Positions 7,000 to 15,483 of a DNA stretch of 64,000 bases are shown here, piece after piece (position 1 is the first letter of the stretch; each line of letters starts with the position of its first letter). The stretch lies in contig CACYXC010000040.1 in assembly GCA_902778285.1 (NCBI GenBank), forward strand, positions 1-64,000, in the 5' to 3' direction. A program made the translations under genes and the position numbers. Below the pieces are notes generated by a model. That model was not told the DNA's origin. It did not search any database and worked only from the letters and a program-made list of their open reading frames with translations. This DNA is from Oscillospiraceae bacterium. Lineage in GTDB: Bacteria > Bacillota > Clostridia > Oscillospirales > Oscillospiraceae.

Positions 7000-9351
7000 T
7001 TACGCTAAGTAATCGGCGCAGAGCAGGAGCGCGCGGCAGACCGCGCTGATCCAGATCTCGCGGAAGGTGGCGTTGTTGTTCTGCGGCCAGTAGGGGAGAT
7101 CCTCGTTGTCCCGCGTCTCGACGCCGACCGGGACCGCCCCGGCGCATTCGCCGCAGAGCACCGCGTACTGACGGCAGAAGCGATCGCCCACGCCGTAGAC
7201 CAGACTCTGGCCGAAGGGGTTTTTGCCCCAGAGCCAGTAGAGCTGCTCGCGCCCGAGCTGCAGAAGCTCCCCGTCGCCGAGATACCGCCCCAGAAGGCTC
7301 GCGGATTTGCCCGCGGAGAGCAGGACGGCGTTGTTGCCGCGGAAGGAAAACCAGACGGGGAAATTCCGCAGGACGAAGCCGCCGCCGAGATCCCGCCCTG
7401 CCGCGAGCTGCGCGGCGTAGTTTTCCTTCTCTCTGTCGAAATCGCAGTCCACGTGCAGATAGGGGAAGAGCTCCCGGTCCTCCGCCTCGTCGAGACGGTG
7501 GATGCCGGCGGGGAGCATCCCGAAGGGTGCCGTGTTCGGCGCGACGGCCTTGAGATAATCGCCGTAGAGCCGCATCGCCGCCTCCCAGTCCGCCCGCTCC
7601 GGGGCCTCCGGCTGGCTGCGGCAGAGCGAAGTGAGCGCCTGCGCGAACTGGTGCTCGCGGGACTGATGGTTGAAATGCACGATCTGCCGGTGGTCCTCGC
7701 CGCGGTAGAAGAAGCCCGCCAGCGGCGCGGCATCCCCCTTCTCCTGACAGGCGAGGAGCTTTTCCGCCGCCTGCCGCGCCGACGCGGCGTAGCGTTCCTC
7801 GCCGCAGGCCTCATACAGGCAGCTCGCCGCCCATACGGTCACCGCATAATACTGCGAAGGGCCGCTGTTGTAGGTGTGCTCGTAACGGTGGGCGGGTTCG
7901 ACGCCGCGCGCGGCGAAGACCTCCTCCGCCCAGGCGAAGTCCTCCCGCGCGGCGCGCAGCGCGATCACCGAAAGGGCGTCGTCAAGCCCGCGCAGCTGCA
8001 ACGCGGCATAAGCCTCCACGCCCGCGAAGAGGAAGTTTTCATAGGCATGGTCGTGCACCCGCACGGCCACGTCGTCAAAATTGCCGATGCGGTTGTCGGT
8101 GTAGCGCGTCGCGCCGGCGCTGGTGGCGCGATAGCCGTCGCCGAAGCGCGTGCGCAGGATGAAGTCCAGCCCCCACTGCGCCTCCTCCGTCAGCCGCAGA
8201 TACAGCGGCGAATCCTTCTCACAGCGCGCCGCCGCCTCAAAGAGGGCCTGCACGGTCTCGGCGGTCTGTGCCGCCTGCTGCGAGACGTCGCCCGCGTCGT
8301 GCCAGCCGCCGGCGAAGCTGAGCTTTTCGCCCCTGTGTTCGGCCAGCGTGTCCAGATGGCAGGCCTGATGCCGCCCGGGGACCGGGAAGCCGCAGCGCTC
8401 ACAGAAGAGAAAGTTGATCATCTTCCAGATGCTCTCGCGCGCAAGCTCCCTCTCGATGGGGAAGACGCAGCTGCGAAGGCCCGCCGCCTCCAGCACATAG
8501 CGTCCGGGGCGGGAAAAGGCGCTGAAGTCCAGCTCCCAAAAGCGTCCGCGCTCGTTCTCGATCGGCTTCGCCGGCGCGGAGAAGACGCACGCGCCGCTCT
8601 CCGCGTCCAGCAGGCGAAAGCTTTCGGCCGGGGAGGTGGCCACGGCCGTTTTTCTGCCCTCGGGGAAATAGCCCGCGGAGGAGAGCAGGAGCTGCCCGGC
8701 GGGAGCCTGCCAGCCGTGCTCGTGCTCGGGCCGCTCGATCGCTTCGAGGCGGATGTCCCGGAACTCGTAGCGCAGATGCTCCGCCTCGCCCGCGTCGCCG
8801 CCGCTGCAGAACACATAGAGGACGAGATCGCAGACCGCGTCGCGCGGCATGGCGGCAAATTCCCAGATGCACTCGTTCCACACGCCGCTCTCCAGATCGA
8901 AGACCGTCGCGCCCTCGCGCCAGTAGCGGTCGGGAAGGGGGATCTCGCCGCGGTTTTCCACAGCGGCGTTCAGGTGCGCGATGCGCGCGCCCTCGATCTG
9001 CGGGCGGACTTCAAGGCGCAGGCGGTTATAGCCGCGCCAGTCCTGCGGCGCAAAGCGCAGGTCCAGCCGCGCGGTACCGTAGTTGGAATAGTCTCCGTCG
9101 CTCGCCGCGCCCTCTGGCCAGCGCTCGGCGCGCAGGGGCGCCGTTATGGTCAGTACGCCGGACTCCTCCGACAGCGAGGCCGTGCCGCCGGCCGCGGGGC
9201 TTACAAGGCTGCTCTGCGCCGAATAGAGGAACCGTTCGGCGAGGACCTTTTTCTGCACAAATCCCGCTTCCAGCGAGCGCTCCCGGTGCAGCGGCAGCGG
9301 GCGGTGGATATACAGGCTCTCGCGCAGCTCGCGCTCCAGTTCTGCGTTCAT
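7000..9351 (-). CDS. GH9-family glycoside hydrolase, candidate exo-beta-glucosaminidase
   Basis: The 783-residue protein has a beta-sandwich at about 1-205, an Ig-like domain at about 218-300 and a GH9 (alpha/alpha)6 catalytic domain from about 305. The catalytic aspartates are D352 and D355 in GGWHDAGD. The C-terminal region near RDNEDLPYWPQNN should carry the acid/base glutamate. No signal peptide is present, so it acts in the cytoplasm on imported oligosaccharides. GH9 members are mostly endoglucanases, but a cytoplasmic GH9 beside a chitobiose phosphorylase, mutase and GlcNAc kinase resembles the Vibrio chitin cluster, where GH9 is an exo-beta-glucosaminidase. Beta-glucosidase activity is the alternative. 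The start has GGAAAGGGGAAG upstream. Confidence 0.8.
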   Translation of the reverse strand: MNAELERELRESLYIHRPLPLHRERSLEAGFVQKKVLAERFLYSAQSSLVSPAAGGTASLSEESGVLTITAPLRAERWPEGAASDGDYSNYGTARLDLRFAPQDWRGYNRLRLEVRPQIEGARIAHLNAAVENRGEIPLPDRYWREGATVFDLESGVWNECIWEFAAMPRDAVCDLVLYVFCSGGDAGEAEHLRYEFRDIRLEAIERPEHEHGWQAPAGQLLLSSAGYFPEGRKTAVATSPAESFRLLDAESGACVFSAPAKPIENERGRFWELDFSAFSRPGRYVLEAAGLRSCVFPIERELARESIWKMINFLFCERCGFPVPGRHQACHLDTLAEHRGEKLSFAGGWHDAGDVSQQAAQTAETVQALFEAAARCEKDSPLYLRLTEEAQWGLDFILRTRFGDGYRATSAGATRYTDNRIGNFDDVAVRVHDHAYENFLFAGVEAYAALQLRGLDDALSVIALRAAREDFAWAEEVFAARGVEPAHRYEHTYNSGPSQYYAVTVWAASCLYEACGEERYAASARQAAEKLLACQEKGDAAPLAGFFYRGEDHRQIVHFNHQSREHQFAQALTSLCRSQPEAPERADWEAAMRLYGDYLKAVAPNTAPFGMLPAGIHRLDEAEDRELFPYLHVDCDFDREKENYAAQLAAGRDLGGGFVLRNFPVWFSFRGNNAVLLSAGKSASLLGRYLGDGELLQLGREQLYWLWGKNPFGQSLVYGVGDRFCRQYAVLCGECAGAVPVGVETRDNEDLPYWPQNNNATFREIWISAVCRALLLCADYLA

Positions 9352-9436
9352 TTATTCTTCCCCTTTCCGTGGAATGGGCCGGATCGCGGCATGTTCGCGC
9401 TTGGCCTTGCAAACTTGCCGTTTCGGCTATATACTT

Positions 9437-9599
9437 ATACTAAAATCTAATAGATATCTTTAAAGTCTTCCGGTCAGAATTGCGCCATACTTCGTTGGAG
9501 CCCTTGACCATATATCTCCATTATGCTCTGTGTTCTCCGCCTCGTCTGGCACAATTCTGTCTCGGAATCTTTTTAAAGATTCTTATCAGATATTAGTAT
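9437..9599. mobile_element. MITE-D copy 1 (about 50-bp terminal inverted repeats)
   Basis: The left end ATACTAAAATCTAATAGATA and the complement of the right end ATACTAATATCTGATAAGAA align, and the similarity continues to a CAGAATTG.GCCA block on both arms. The element is about 163 bp with no coding capacity. It fills the divergent gap between the GH9 gene and the YesL-type gene. A partial second copy lies at 30751-30860. Confidence 0.7.
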
Positions 9600-9639
9600 G
9601 AATACAAACAATTATTTTGAGGAAAGGACAGAAAAAGCC

Positions 9640-10281
9640 GTGAAGCTGTTTTCGCCCGATTCCAAATTCATGCGCTTTATGAGCGTTCTCGGGGATCTGA
9701 TGCTGCTCAATTTCATCTTCCTGCTCTGCTCGGTCCCGGTCGTGACGATCGGCGCGTCGATCACGGCGCTCTATACGGTCGTGTTCCGCATGGTGCGCGA
9801 AAAGGACAGCCGGAGCGTCGTCGTGCAGTTTTTCCGGTCCTTCCGGCAGAATTTTCGCCGCGCCACGCTGCTGTGGCTGCTGCTCCTGCCCGCGGGCGGC
9901 GTCCTCGCGCTGGATCTGTGGCTCTTCTCTGTCGTCACGGGTGTGATGCGCTGGCTCTCGATCCTCTTTCTGCTGCTTATGGTACTGGTCCTCTTTACTG
10001 CGGGCTATGCCTTCCCGCTGCTGAGCCAGTTTGAAAACGGCGTGAAGGGAACGCTGAAAAACGCGCTGTTCCTCTCCCTCGCCTATCTGCCGCGCACGCT
10101 TTCGGTCACGGCGCTGAATCTCCTGCCCTTCGTGCTGCTGTATTTCAATCTCTACCTGTTTCTGTACGTCGGCTTTCTCTGGATCTTCCTCTATTTCTCT
10201 GCCGCGGCCTATCTGAACGCCAGAACGCTGGAGCGGGTATTCGCCCCCTTCCGGGAGAAGAAAGAGGAGGAAAAGACATGA
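9640..10281 (+). CDS. YesL/DUF624 membrane protein
   Basis: The protein begins KLFSPDSKFMRFMSVLGDL and has four to five hydrophobic segments, as in the YesL (DUF624) family found in YesLMN-type carbohydrate loci. Its molecular role is unknown. I prefer the GTG at 9640 with GAGGAAAGGA upstream, because homologues begin near this point. An in-frame ATG at 9598 overlaps the end of MITE-D and has no ribosome-binding site. The gene overlaps the next one by 4 bp (ATGA). The context suggests a part in the sugar uptake system. Confidence 0.78.
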   Translation: MKLFSPDSKFMRFMSVLGDLMLLNFIFLLCSVPVVTIGASITALYTVVFRMVREKDSRSVVVQFFRSFRQNFRRATLLWLLLLPAGGVLALDLWLFSVVTGVMRWLSILFLLLMVLVLFTAGYAFPLLSQFENGVKGTLKNALFLSLAYLPRTLSVTALNLLPFVLLYFNLYLFLYVGFLWIFLYFSAAAYLNARTLERVFAPFREKKEEEKT

Positions 10282-11462
10282 TCGTACGCAAAACGCTGCC
10301 GGAGGAGAACGAAGCGGTCAACGCGCTGTTCTCCGTCGCATTTCAGACCGCGCCCGAAAACGGCCCCGCTGACGCGGAGAATACGCGCATCGTCCACTGG
10401 GGCGCCTTCTCCGATGAGGGGGAGCTGATGAGCTCGCTCTCGCTGAGCTCGTACCGCATCCGCTTCGACGCTCAGGCCTGCCCGATGGCGGGCGTCGGCG
10501 CGGTGCAGACCCTGCCGCCCTTCCGCCGCAGAGGCGGCGTGGCCGCCTGCTTTGCCAGGGCGCTCCCGGCACTCCGGGACGAGGGCGTGCTCTTTGCCTA
10601 TCTCTACCCCTTTTCCACCGCTTTTTATCGCCGCTTCGGCTTCGAGAGCTGCGTGACGAGGATCGCCTGCACGCTCGATCTGGCGCAGCTGCGCCTGCCG
10701 CCGCAGGAGGGCAGCTTCCGCCTCGCGGTGAAGGAGCGTCCGCTTGCGGAGGCGATCCGCGCGGTGGACCGCGTCTGGGAGCAGAGATGGAATATGGAGG
10801 TGCTGCGCGGCGAGGAGGACTACGGCTGGCTCGCAAAGCTCGACCCCTACGCAAAGCAGGAGTATCTCTACGTCTGCTTCGACGCCGCGGGCAGGGCGAT
10901 CGCTTATACCGCCTTCCGCACGGCCATGGAGCCGGACGGGAGAAATCTCGTCTGCAGCCGCTTCCGCTTTGCGGACAGAGAGGGCTTTTACGCGCTGCTG
11001 GGCGTTTTCAAAAGCCTCGCCGCGGACCACCGCTTCGCGAAATTCTCCCTGCCCTCCGACCCGGCGCTGCCCTACCTGATGGGCGAGTGGTCGCTCGGCG
11101 CGGCGGGCTTTGCGCTGCAGCCGGCGGGCATGGTGCGCGTGATCAATGTTAAGGAAGTCCTCTCCCGCGCCGCGTACCGCGGCAGCGGTGAGGTAAAGCT
11201 GCACATCCGCGACGCGCTGATCGCGGACAACGACGGCGTCTTCTCCCTGCGCTTTGCCGACGGGCGGGCCGTCTCGGTGGAGCGCACGGAGGAAAAGCCG
11301 GACGCCGCGCTGGATATCACGGCCTTTTCGGCGCTGATCGCGGGCGTCTGCGATCTCGAGGGGGCGAGGGACTGGATGAGTGGAATCGAGCTTATGAACC
11401 CGGCGGCGCCGCTGGAGCGCGTGTTCTACCGCAAGAGCATGACGATCACGGAGTTCTTTTAG
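10278..11462 (+). CDS. Eis-like GNAT N-acetyltransferase
   Basis: The 394-residue protein has two GNAT-like regions and a C-terminal SCP2-like domain, the architecture of the Eis family. The acetyl-CoA loop is PPFRRRGGVA near 90, and the YLYPFSTAFYRRFGFE block carries the family's general-acid tyrosine. It ends in a phenylalanine; in Eis proteins the terminal carboxylate acts as general base. Known members acetylate lysine-like or aminoglycoside amines, and most bacterial homologues have unknown substrates. It is coupled to the YesL-type gene by ATGA, so an amino-sugar substrate is a reasonable guess but is not shown by the sequence. Confidence 0.82.
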   Translation: MIVRKTLPEENEAVNALFSVAFQTAPENGPADAENTRIVHWGAFSDEGELMSSLSLSSYRIRFDAQACPMAGVGAVQTLPPFRRRGGVAACFARALPALRDEGVLFAYLYPFSTAFYRRFGFESCVTRIACTLDLAQLRLPPQEGSFRLAVKERPLAEAIRAVDRVWEQRWNMEVLRGEEDYGWLAKLDPYAKQEYLYVCFDAAGRAIAYTAFRTAMEPDGRNLVCSRFRFADREGFYALLGVFKSLAADHRFAKFSLPSDPALPYLMGEWSLGAAGFALQPAGMVRVINVKEVLSRAAYRGSGEVKLHIRDALIADNDGVFSLRFADGRAVSVERTEEKPDAALDITAFSALIAGVCDLEGARDWMSGIELMNPAAPLERVFYRKSMTITEFF

Positions 11463-11471
11463 GCCGCTTTC

Positions 11472-11508
11472 AAAAGCTCCCCGCATCAGAATGATGCGGG
11501 GAGCTTTT
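11472..11508. terminator. Bidirectional terminator between convergent genes
   Basis: A 16-bp stem (AAAAGCTCCCCGCATC and complement) with a 5-base loop has an A-run before it and a T-run after it, so it can end both the acetyltransferase gene and the solute-binding protein gene. Confidence 0.9.
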
Positions 11509-11540
11509 CAATTGTGGGTGATATCGCTTAGTTACGCGGA

Positions 11541-13070
11541 TCAGCCGGCGAGGTACTCGGCCATCTGGCTGTTGGCGGCGGCGACGAAGTCGCTCATGCC
11601 GGCAGCCTCGAGCTTCTGCAGGAAGTCGGGCAGGACCGTGTCGGGATCGGTGGCACCGGAGCAGAGGCCGAAGGCGTACTCGGCGAAGACGTTGGCGATG
11701 GCGGCGCCTTCGGTCTCCACGACGGAGTTGTCGAAGATGAAGGAGCCGTAGGGCAGGGCCTCGGCGCTGTTGTAGTAGGCGGAGAAGTCATCCCAGTAGC
11801 TCAGGCCTTCGTCAGCGGTCGGGGGCAGGATGCGGATGTTGCCCATGCCGTTGCGCCAGGGGCTGTAGTTCGCGCGGTTCTCCTGGATGAAGGTGATGGT
11901 GCCGTCGTCGTTCTTCTCGAAGGTGAAGCCCTCGAGGCCGTAGTTCAGGGTGGTCATCACGTAGGGATCGGTGTTGAGCAGGTTCAGGAACTCCAGAGCC
12001 TTCTCGGGGTTCTTGGAGACGGCGGAGATGGCCATCATCGCGCCCTGGCCGGAGGTGGAGTCCATGTAGGGGGCGTCGGCCGGGACCATGCGCACGTCGA
12101 TGCCGCGGGCGTTGGAGAAGTCGATCTCGCAGCCGTAGGCGTAGGACTGGGTGCCGAAGAGGTAGGACGCGCTCTGCTGGCAGGCGTTCAGGTAGTCATT
12201 AGAGGTGCCGACGTTCTGGGTGCTGGGGGAGATGAAGCCCTTCTGGGCCAGCTCGTAGGTGCGCTTGGCGTACTTCTCGAACTCGGGGGTGGCGAACTTG
12301 TTGACGATCTCGCTGCCGATATCGTTGGAGGGGTGATCCTTGTCATAGTAGAAGGACAGCACGGCGGCGCCGGGCAGGTCGCCGGTGACGATGGAGGTCA
12401 CGGTGACGAGACGCTCAAGCACCATCGGCTCCACGACCAGGGGATAGAAGTCGTTCTCGCCCTGAGCGGCCTTGTAGTCCTTGGCCTTCTGCAGCATTTC
12501 CTCAAACTCGTCGGAGTAGTAGTCGAGACCGGCCTCGCAGACGGCGTCCACGTCATAGCCGAGCTCGGCGAGCAGCGTGCCGTTGACGTCCCAGCAGTTC
12601 TGGGTCGCGGTGTCCTTCAGGGCGGGGACGGCGTAGATGCCGATGCCGTCATAGCCGTTGGTCTTGGCGCACTCCCAGATGCCCTCGGGAATCACGGAGA
12701 GCAGGTCGGCGCCGTACTCGGGCAGCATGTCGTCGAGCTTCACCCAGTAGCCGTCGCGGGCGTAGCGGTTGTACTCGTCGGCGGACCAGTTGCAGGTGAA
12801 GACCATGTCGACGTCGTCGCCGCCGGCCAGAGCGGTCACGACGGACTGGTCGAAGTCACCCCAGGTGCCCCAGATGACTTCCAGCTTGGCGCCGATCTTG
12901 TCCTGCAGGTAGACGTTCAGTTCGTCGAGGACCTTCTGGGACGCGTCGGGCGTGACATTGCTGCCGTGGAACCAGATCTTCAGCGTGACCGGCTCTTCGG
13001 CCCAGGCGGTGGTTCCGACAAGCGCGAACACCATGATCAGTGCGAGCGCGAGCGCGAGAATCTTTTTCAT
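11541..13070 (-). CDS. ABC transporter sugar-binding protein (CUT1, LipO/YtcQ-like)
   Basis: The 509-residue secreted protein has a signal peptide (MKKILALALALIMVFALVG) ending in AWA-EE, a type I cleavage site. Unlike most Gram-positive binding proteins it has no lipobox cysteine, so it may be released or held only by the permeases. The C-terminal half has the segments typical of LipO/YtcQ-type oligosaccharide-binding proteins. It follows the two permease genes by 62 bp on the same strand and completes the importer. The ATPase is not encoded nearby, which is usual for CUT1 systems using a shared MsmX-type subunit. The substrate is inferred from context to be an amino-sugar oligosaccharide. 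Confidence 0.88.
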   Translation of the reverse strand: MKKILALALALIMVFALVGTTAWAEEPVTLKIWFHGSNVTPDASQKVLDELNVYLQDKIGAKLEVIWGTWGDFDQSVVTALAGGDDVDMVFTCNWSADEYNRYARDGYWVKLDDMLPEYGADLLSVIPEGIWECAKTNGYDGIGIYAVPALKDTATQNCWDVNGTLLAELGYDVDAVCEAGLDYYSDEFEEMLQKAKDYKAAQGENDFYPLVVEPMVLERLVTVTSIVTGDLPGAAVLSFYYDKDHPSNDIGSEIVNKFATPEFEKYAKRTYELAQKGFISPSTQNVGTSNDYLNACQQSASYLFGTQSYAYGCEIDFSNARGIDVRMVPADAPYMDSTSGQGAMMAISAVSKNPEKALEFLNLLNTDPYVMTTLNYGLEGFTFEKNDDGTITFIQENRANYSPWRNGMGNIRILPPTADEGLSYWDDFSAYYNSAEALPYGSFIFDNSVVETEGAAIANVFAEYAFGLCSGATDPDTVLPDFLQKLEAAGMSDFVAAANSQMAEYLAG

Positions 13071-13132
13071 GTTGATTCCTCCGTAAATAGATTTTTTATC
13101 CCAAACAGCAGAGACAGCTGTCCAGTACAGGG

Positions 13133-14044
13133 TTAGCCCTTCACCGAGCCGATGGTCAGACCGGCGACGATGTAGCGCTGGAAGAAGGGGTAGGCGCAGG
13201 CGATGGGCACCACGATCAGCACGACCAGCACCATGCGCAGGGTCTGCGTGGGGGCGCGCGTGGCCTCCTGGATCGCGGAGGCGCCGAGTGACGCGCTCAT
13301 GCGGTTGAGGTACTCCACGTTGTTCTGCAGCTCCATCAGCAGGGCCTGCAGCGGCTGGAGGATCTTGTTCTGCCGGATGTAGAGCAGGGACAGATACCAG
13401 TCGTTCCAGTAAGCGAGGGAGTTGAGCAGCGCGATGGTGGCAAGCCCCGGCTTTGCCACGGGCAGCACCACCCGGAAGAAGGTGGAGTATTCGCCGCTGC
13501 CGTCGATGGTGGCCGCCTCGATCAGATCCAGCGGCACCGAGCTCTTGAAGAAGGTGCGCATGATGATGATGTTGAAGGGGCTGACCAGCAGCGGGACGAT
13601 CAGCGCGGCGTAGTTCTCCTTCAGGCCGAGGATCTGCGTGCAGATGACGTAGGTCGGGACCAGGCCGCCGCCGAAGATCATCGTGAAGAAGCTGAGGAAG
13701 TTGAAGAAGCCGCGGTACTTGAAGTCCGGCCGGAAGAGCGCGTAGGAATAGAGCGCGCAGATCAGGGTGCTCAGGAAGGTGCCGACGACGGTGATGAGGA
13801 TGCTGTTGAAGTAGGAGCGCCAGATCTGCGGCAGGCGCTGGATCGCGTAGGTGTAAGTATTGAAGGACCAGGCCCTGGGGATGAAGGAGTAGCCAATCTC
13901 GCGGATCGAGGACTCCGCCGAGAGGGAGATGATGATGACGAAGACGAAGGGGATGATGCAGCAGATCGAGAACAGGCCGATCACTACGTGGAAGACCGCC
14001 TCGGTCCCGGCGCTGATCGAATTGAGACGATGATTTTTGGTCAT
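13133..14044 (-). CDS. Carbohydrate ABC permease (YtcP-like)
   Basis: The 303-residue inner-membrane protein has six predicted membrane segments. Its EAA loop, which contacts the ATPase, is EAATIDGSGEYSTFFRVVLP, and it ends in the YtcP-type GLTIGSVKG. It lies directly after the other permease gene and before the binding protein gene. The start is preceded by GGGGGAAAAGTG-like sequence. Family membership is clear; the substrate is not readable from sequence. Confidence 0.92.
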   Translation of the reverse strand: MTKNHRLNSISAGTEAVFHVVIGLFSICCIIPFVFVIIISLSAESSIREIGYSFIPRAWSFNTYTYAIQRLPQIWRSYFNSILITVVGTFLSTLICALYSYALFRPDFKYRGFFNFLSFFTMIFGGGLVPTYVICTQILGLKENYAALIVPLLVSPFNIIIMRTFFKSSVPLDLIEAATIDGSGEYSTFFRVVLPVAKPGLATIALLNSLAYWNDWYLSLLYIRQNKILQPLQALLMELQNNVEYLNRMSASLGASAIQEATRAPTQTLRMVLVVLIVVPIACAYPFFQRYIVAGLTIGSVKG

Positions 14045-14062
14045 TTCACTTTTCCCCCTTCC

Positions 14063-15037
14063 TCAGAACAGCGAGCTCTCCGAGTCGATCCGTTTGACCA
14101 CCGCGTTTGCGAGCATGATGCACACGAAGCCGATCACGTTCTGCAGAAGGCCGGCCGCGCTGCTCTGGCTGATGTTGCCGGTGGTGATGAAGACCCGGTA
14201 GATGTAAGTGTCGATGACCTGGGTGACGGAGAAGAGGGCACCGTTCTGCATGGGGACGTTATAGAACAGACCGAAGTCCGCCGCGAAGATCTTGCCCACG
14301 TTGAGGATCAGGAGGATGCTGATCATCGTGCGCAGATGCGGCAGCGTGACGTAGCGGATCTGCTGCCACTTGGTGGCGCCGTCGATGGCCGCGGCCTCAT
14401 ACTGGTTGGCGTCGATGCCCGTGATGGCCGCAAGATAGAGCACCGTCGAGTAGCCCACGTTTTTCCACAGGTTTGCGATGATGATGATCGCCGGCCAGGG
14501 CTTCGTGTTCGTGTACCAGGAGATCACTTCCTTCCCCGCCGCGGCCTGCGCCGCCGGGATCATGCCGTACTGGGCGTCGATGAAGGCGTTGAGGAAGTAG
14601 CTGACCACGACCCAGGAGAGGAAGTAGGGGAAGAACATCATGGTCTGGTATGCCTTGGCCACGAACTTTTTGGTGAATTCGTTCATCATGATCGCGAAGG
14701 CGACCGGGATGATGCAGCCGAGGATGATGAACACGATGTTGTACAGCAGGGTGTTGCGGATGGCCACGAGCGCCTGGTCGGTCTTGAAGAGGAACTCGAA
14801 GTTCTTCAGGCCGACCCATTTGCTGTGCTGGAGGTTGCTCCAGAAGGTCGGGTTGCGCGGGAAGATCTTGTAGTTTTTGAAGGCCAGGATGATGCCCCCG
14901 ATGGGCAGATAGCGCAGCAGCAGCAGCCAGATCGCGCCGGGCGTCACCATGCTCAGCAGCGCGAGGGTCTTTTTGTTTCTCTGAAACCAGTTGGGGGCTC
15001 CGGAGCCGGCAGCGCGCGCCGGGAGCTTTTCGTTCAC
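14063..15037 (-). CDS. Carbohydrate ABC permease (LplB-like)
   Basis: The 324-residue protein has six predicted membrane segments and the EAA loop EAAAIDGATKWQQIRYVTLP, typical of LplB/YteP permeases that partner with YtcP. I start at the GTG at 15037, preceded by GAGGGGGAAAG; in-frame codons further upstream would add a non-conserved, charged tail through the promoter region. It is the first gene of the importer operon, followed by the second permease and the binding protein. Confidence 0.9.
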   Translation of the reverse strand: MNEKLPARAAGSGAPNWFQRNKKTLALLSMVTPGAIWLLLLRYLPIGGIILAFKNYKIFPRNPTFWSNLQHSKWVGLKNFEFLFKTDQALVAIRNTLLYNIVFIILGCIIPVAFAIMMNEFTKKFVAKAYQTMMFFPYFLSWVVVSYFLNAFIDAQYGMIPAAQAAAGKEVISWYTNTKPWPAIIIIANLWKNVGYSTVLYLAAITGIDANQYEAAAIDGATKWQQIRYVTLPHLRTMISILLILNVGKIFAADFGLFYNVPMQNGALFSVTQVIDTYIYRVFITTGNISQSSAAGLLQNVIGFVCIMLANAVVKRIDSESSLF

Positions 15038-15105
15038 GTTCTTTCCCCCTCGTTCTCTGCATTTTACACAAAATGGCGGGGAGACCCGCGCTCTTTTCTG
15101 CGTAT

Positions 15106-15135
15106 ATTTTAGCAAAATGCCCATGGCGCTGTCTT
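15106..15135 (-). promoter_or_regulatory. Promoter of the sugar importer operon
   Basis: On the minus strand, TAAAAT (15106-15111) lies 18 bp from AAGACA (15130-15135). The -35 is imperfect, as at the phosphorylase promoter. Confidence 0.45.
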
Positions 15136-15143
15136 GATGCGCG

Positions 15144-15168
15144 CTTGCTTTTTCTTGTCTTTGCTTGT
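15144..15168 (-). promoter_or_regulatory. Candidate activator site (10-bp-spaced CAAG motif), copy 2
   Basis: Read on the minus strand, ACAAG-CAAAG-ACAAG-AAAAA-GCAAG repeats the half-site three times at 10-bp intervals and ends 9 bp upstream of the -35 region. It matches the array before the phosphorylase gene in sequence, spacing and position. Confidence 0.5.
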
Positions 15169-15330
15169 GCGATTTGAGACATGCTTCAACGGAGACCCGC
15201 CTCGCCGGCCTCTCCGTTGAGAAACTTGCGCTTGCGTCAGAAGAAGCTCGCTGCACTCCGTTTCCGTCGGGCGTGACGAAAGCTGCGTTCTGCTCCCTTC
15301 TTCTCCCTTTTCTCACTTCGTCTGTCTCCC

Positions 15331-15374
15331 AAAAAAAACAGGGAGAGCTCCGCGTTTTTTACGGACTCTCCCTG
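15331..15374 (-). terminator. Terminator downstream of mgtE
   Basis: CAGGGAGAG (15339-15347) pairs with CTCTCCCTG (15366-15374). On the minus strand the stem is followed by eight T residues, so it is a good intrinsic terminator. It separates mgtE from the sugar importer promoter. Confidence 0.85.
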
Positions 15375-15383
15375 AATACTTGT

Positions 15384-15483
15384 TATAATGACTATAGGAT
15401 GGCGAAAAGCCAAAAAGCTTTTCGCCGCGCCGCTTTGCGGCGCAGCAAAACAGCGCGGCTGTTTTGCCATATATTCATTGCCA
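15384..15483. mobile_element. MITE-B partial copy fused to the 3' end of mgtE
   Basis: From TATAATGACTATA to CATATATTCATTGCCA this matches the left half of the full MITE-B at 20926-21131, including the stems GGCGAAAAGC/GCTTTTCGCC and GCGCCGC/GCGGCGC. The right half is missing. The mgtE reading frame runs through the element and stops inside its terminal repeat. Confidence 0.8.

Noticed and set aside
9352..9436. Fourth CAAG-type operator upstream of the GH9 gene
   Set aside because: GGCAAGTTTGCAAGGCCAAG is present, but the spacing is not 10 bp, and no -35/-10 pair lies downstream at the expected distance.
9598..9600. MITE-D providing the start codon of the YesL-type gene
   Set aside because: The ATG has no ribosome-binding site, and homologues start near the GTG at 9640, which has one.
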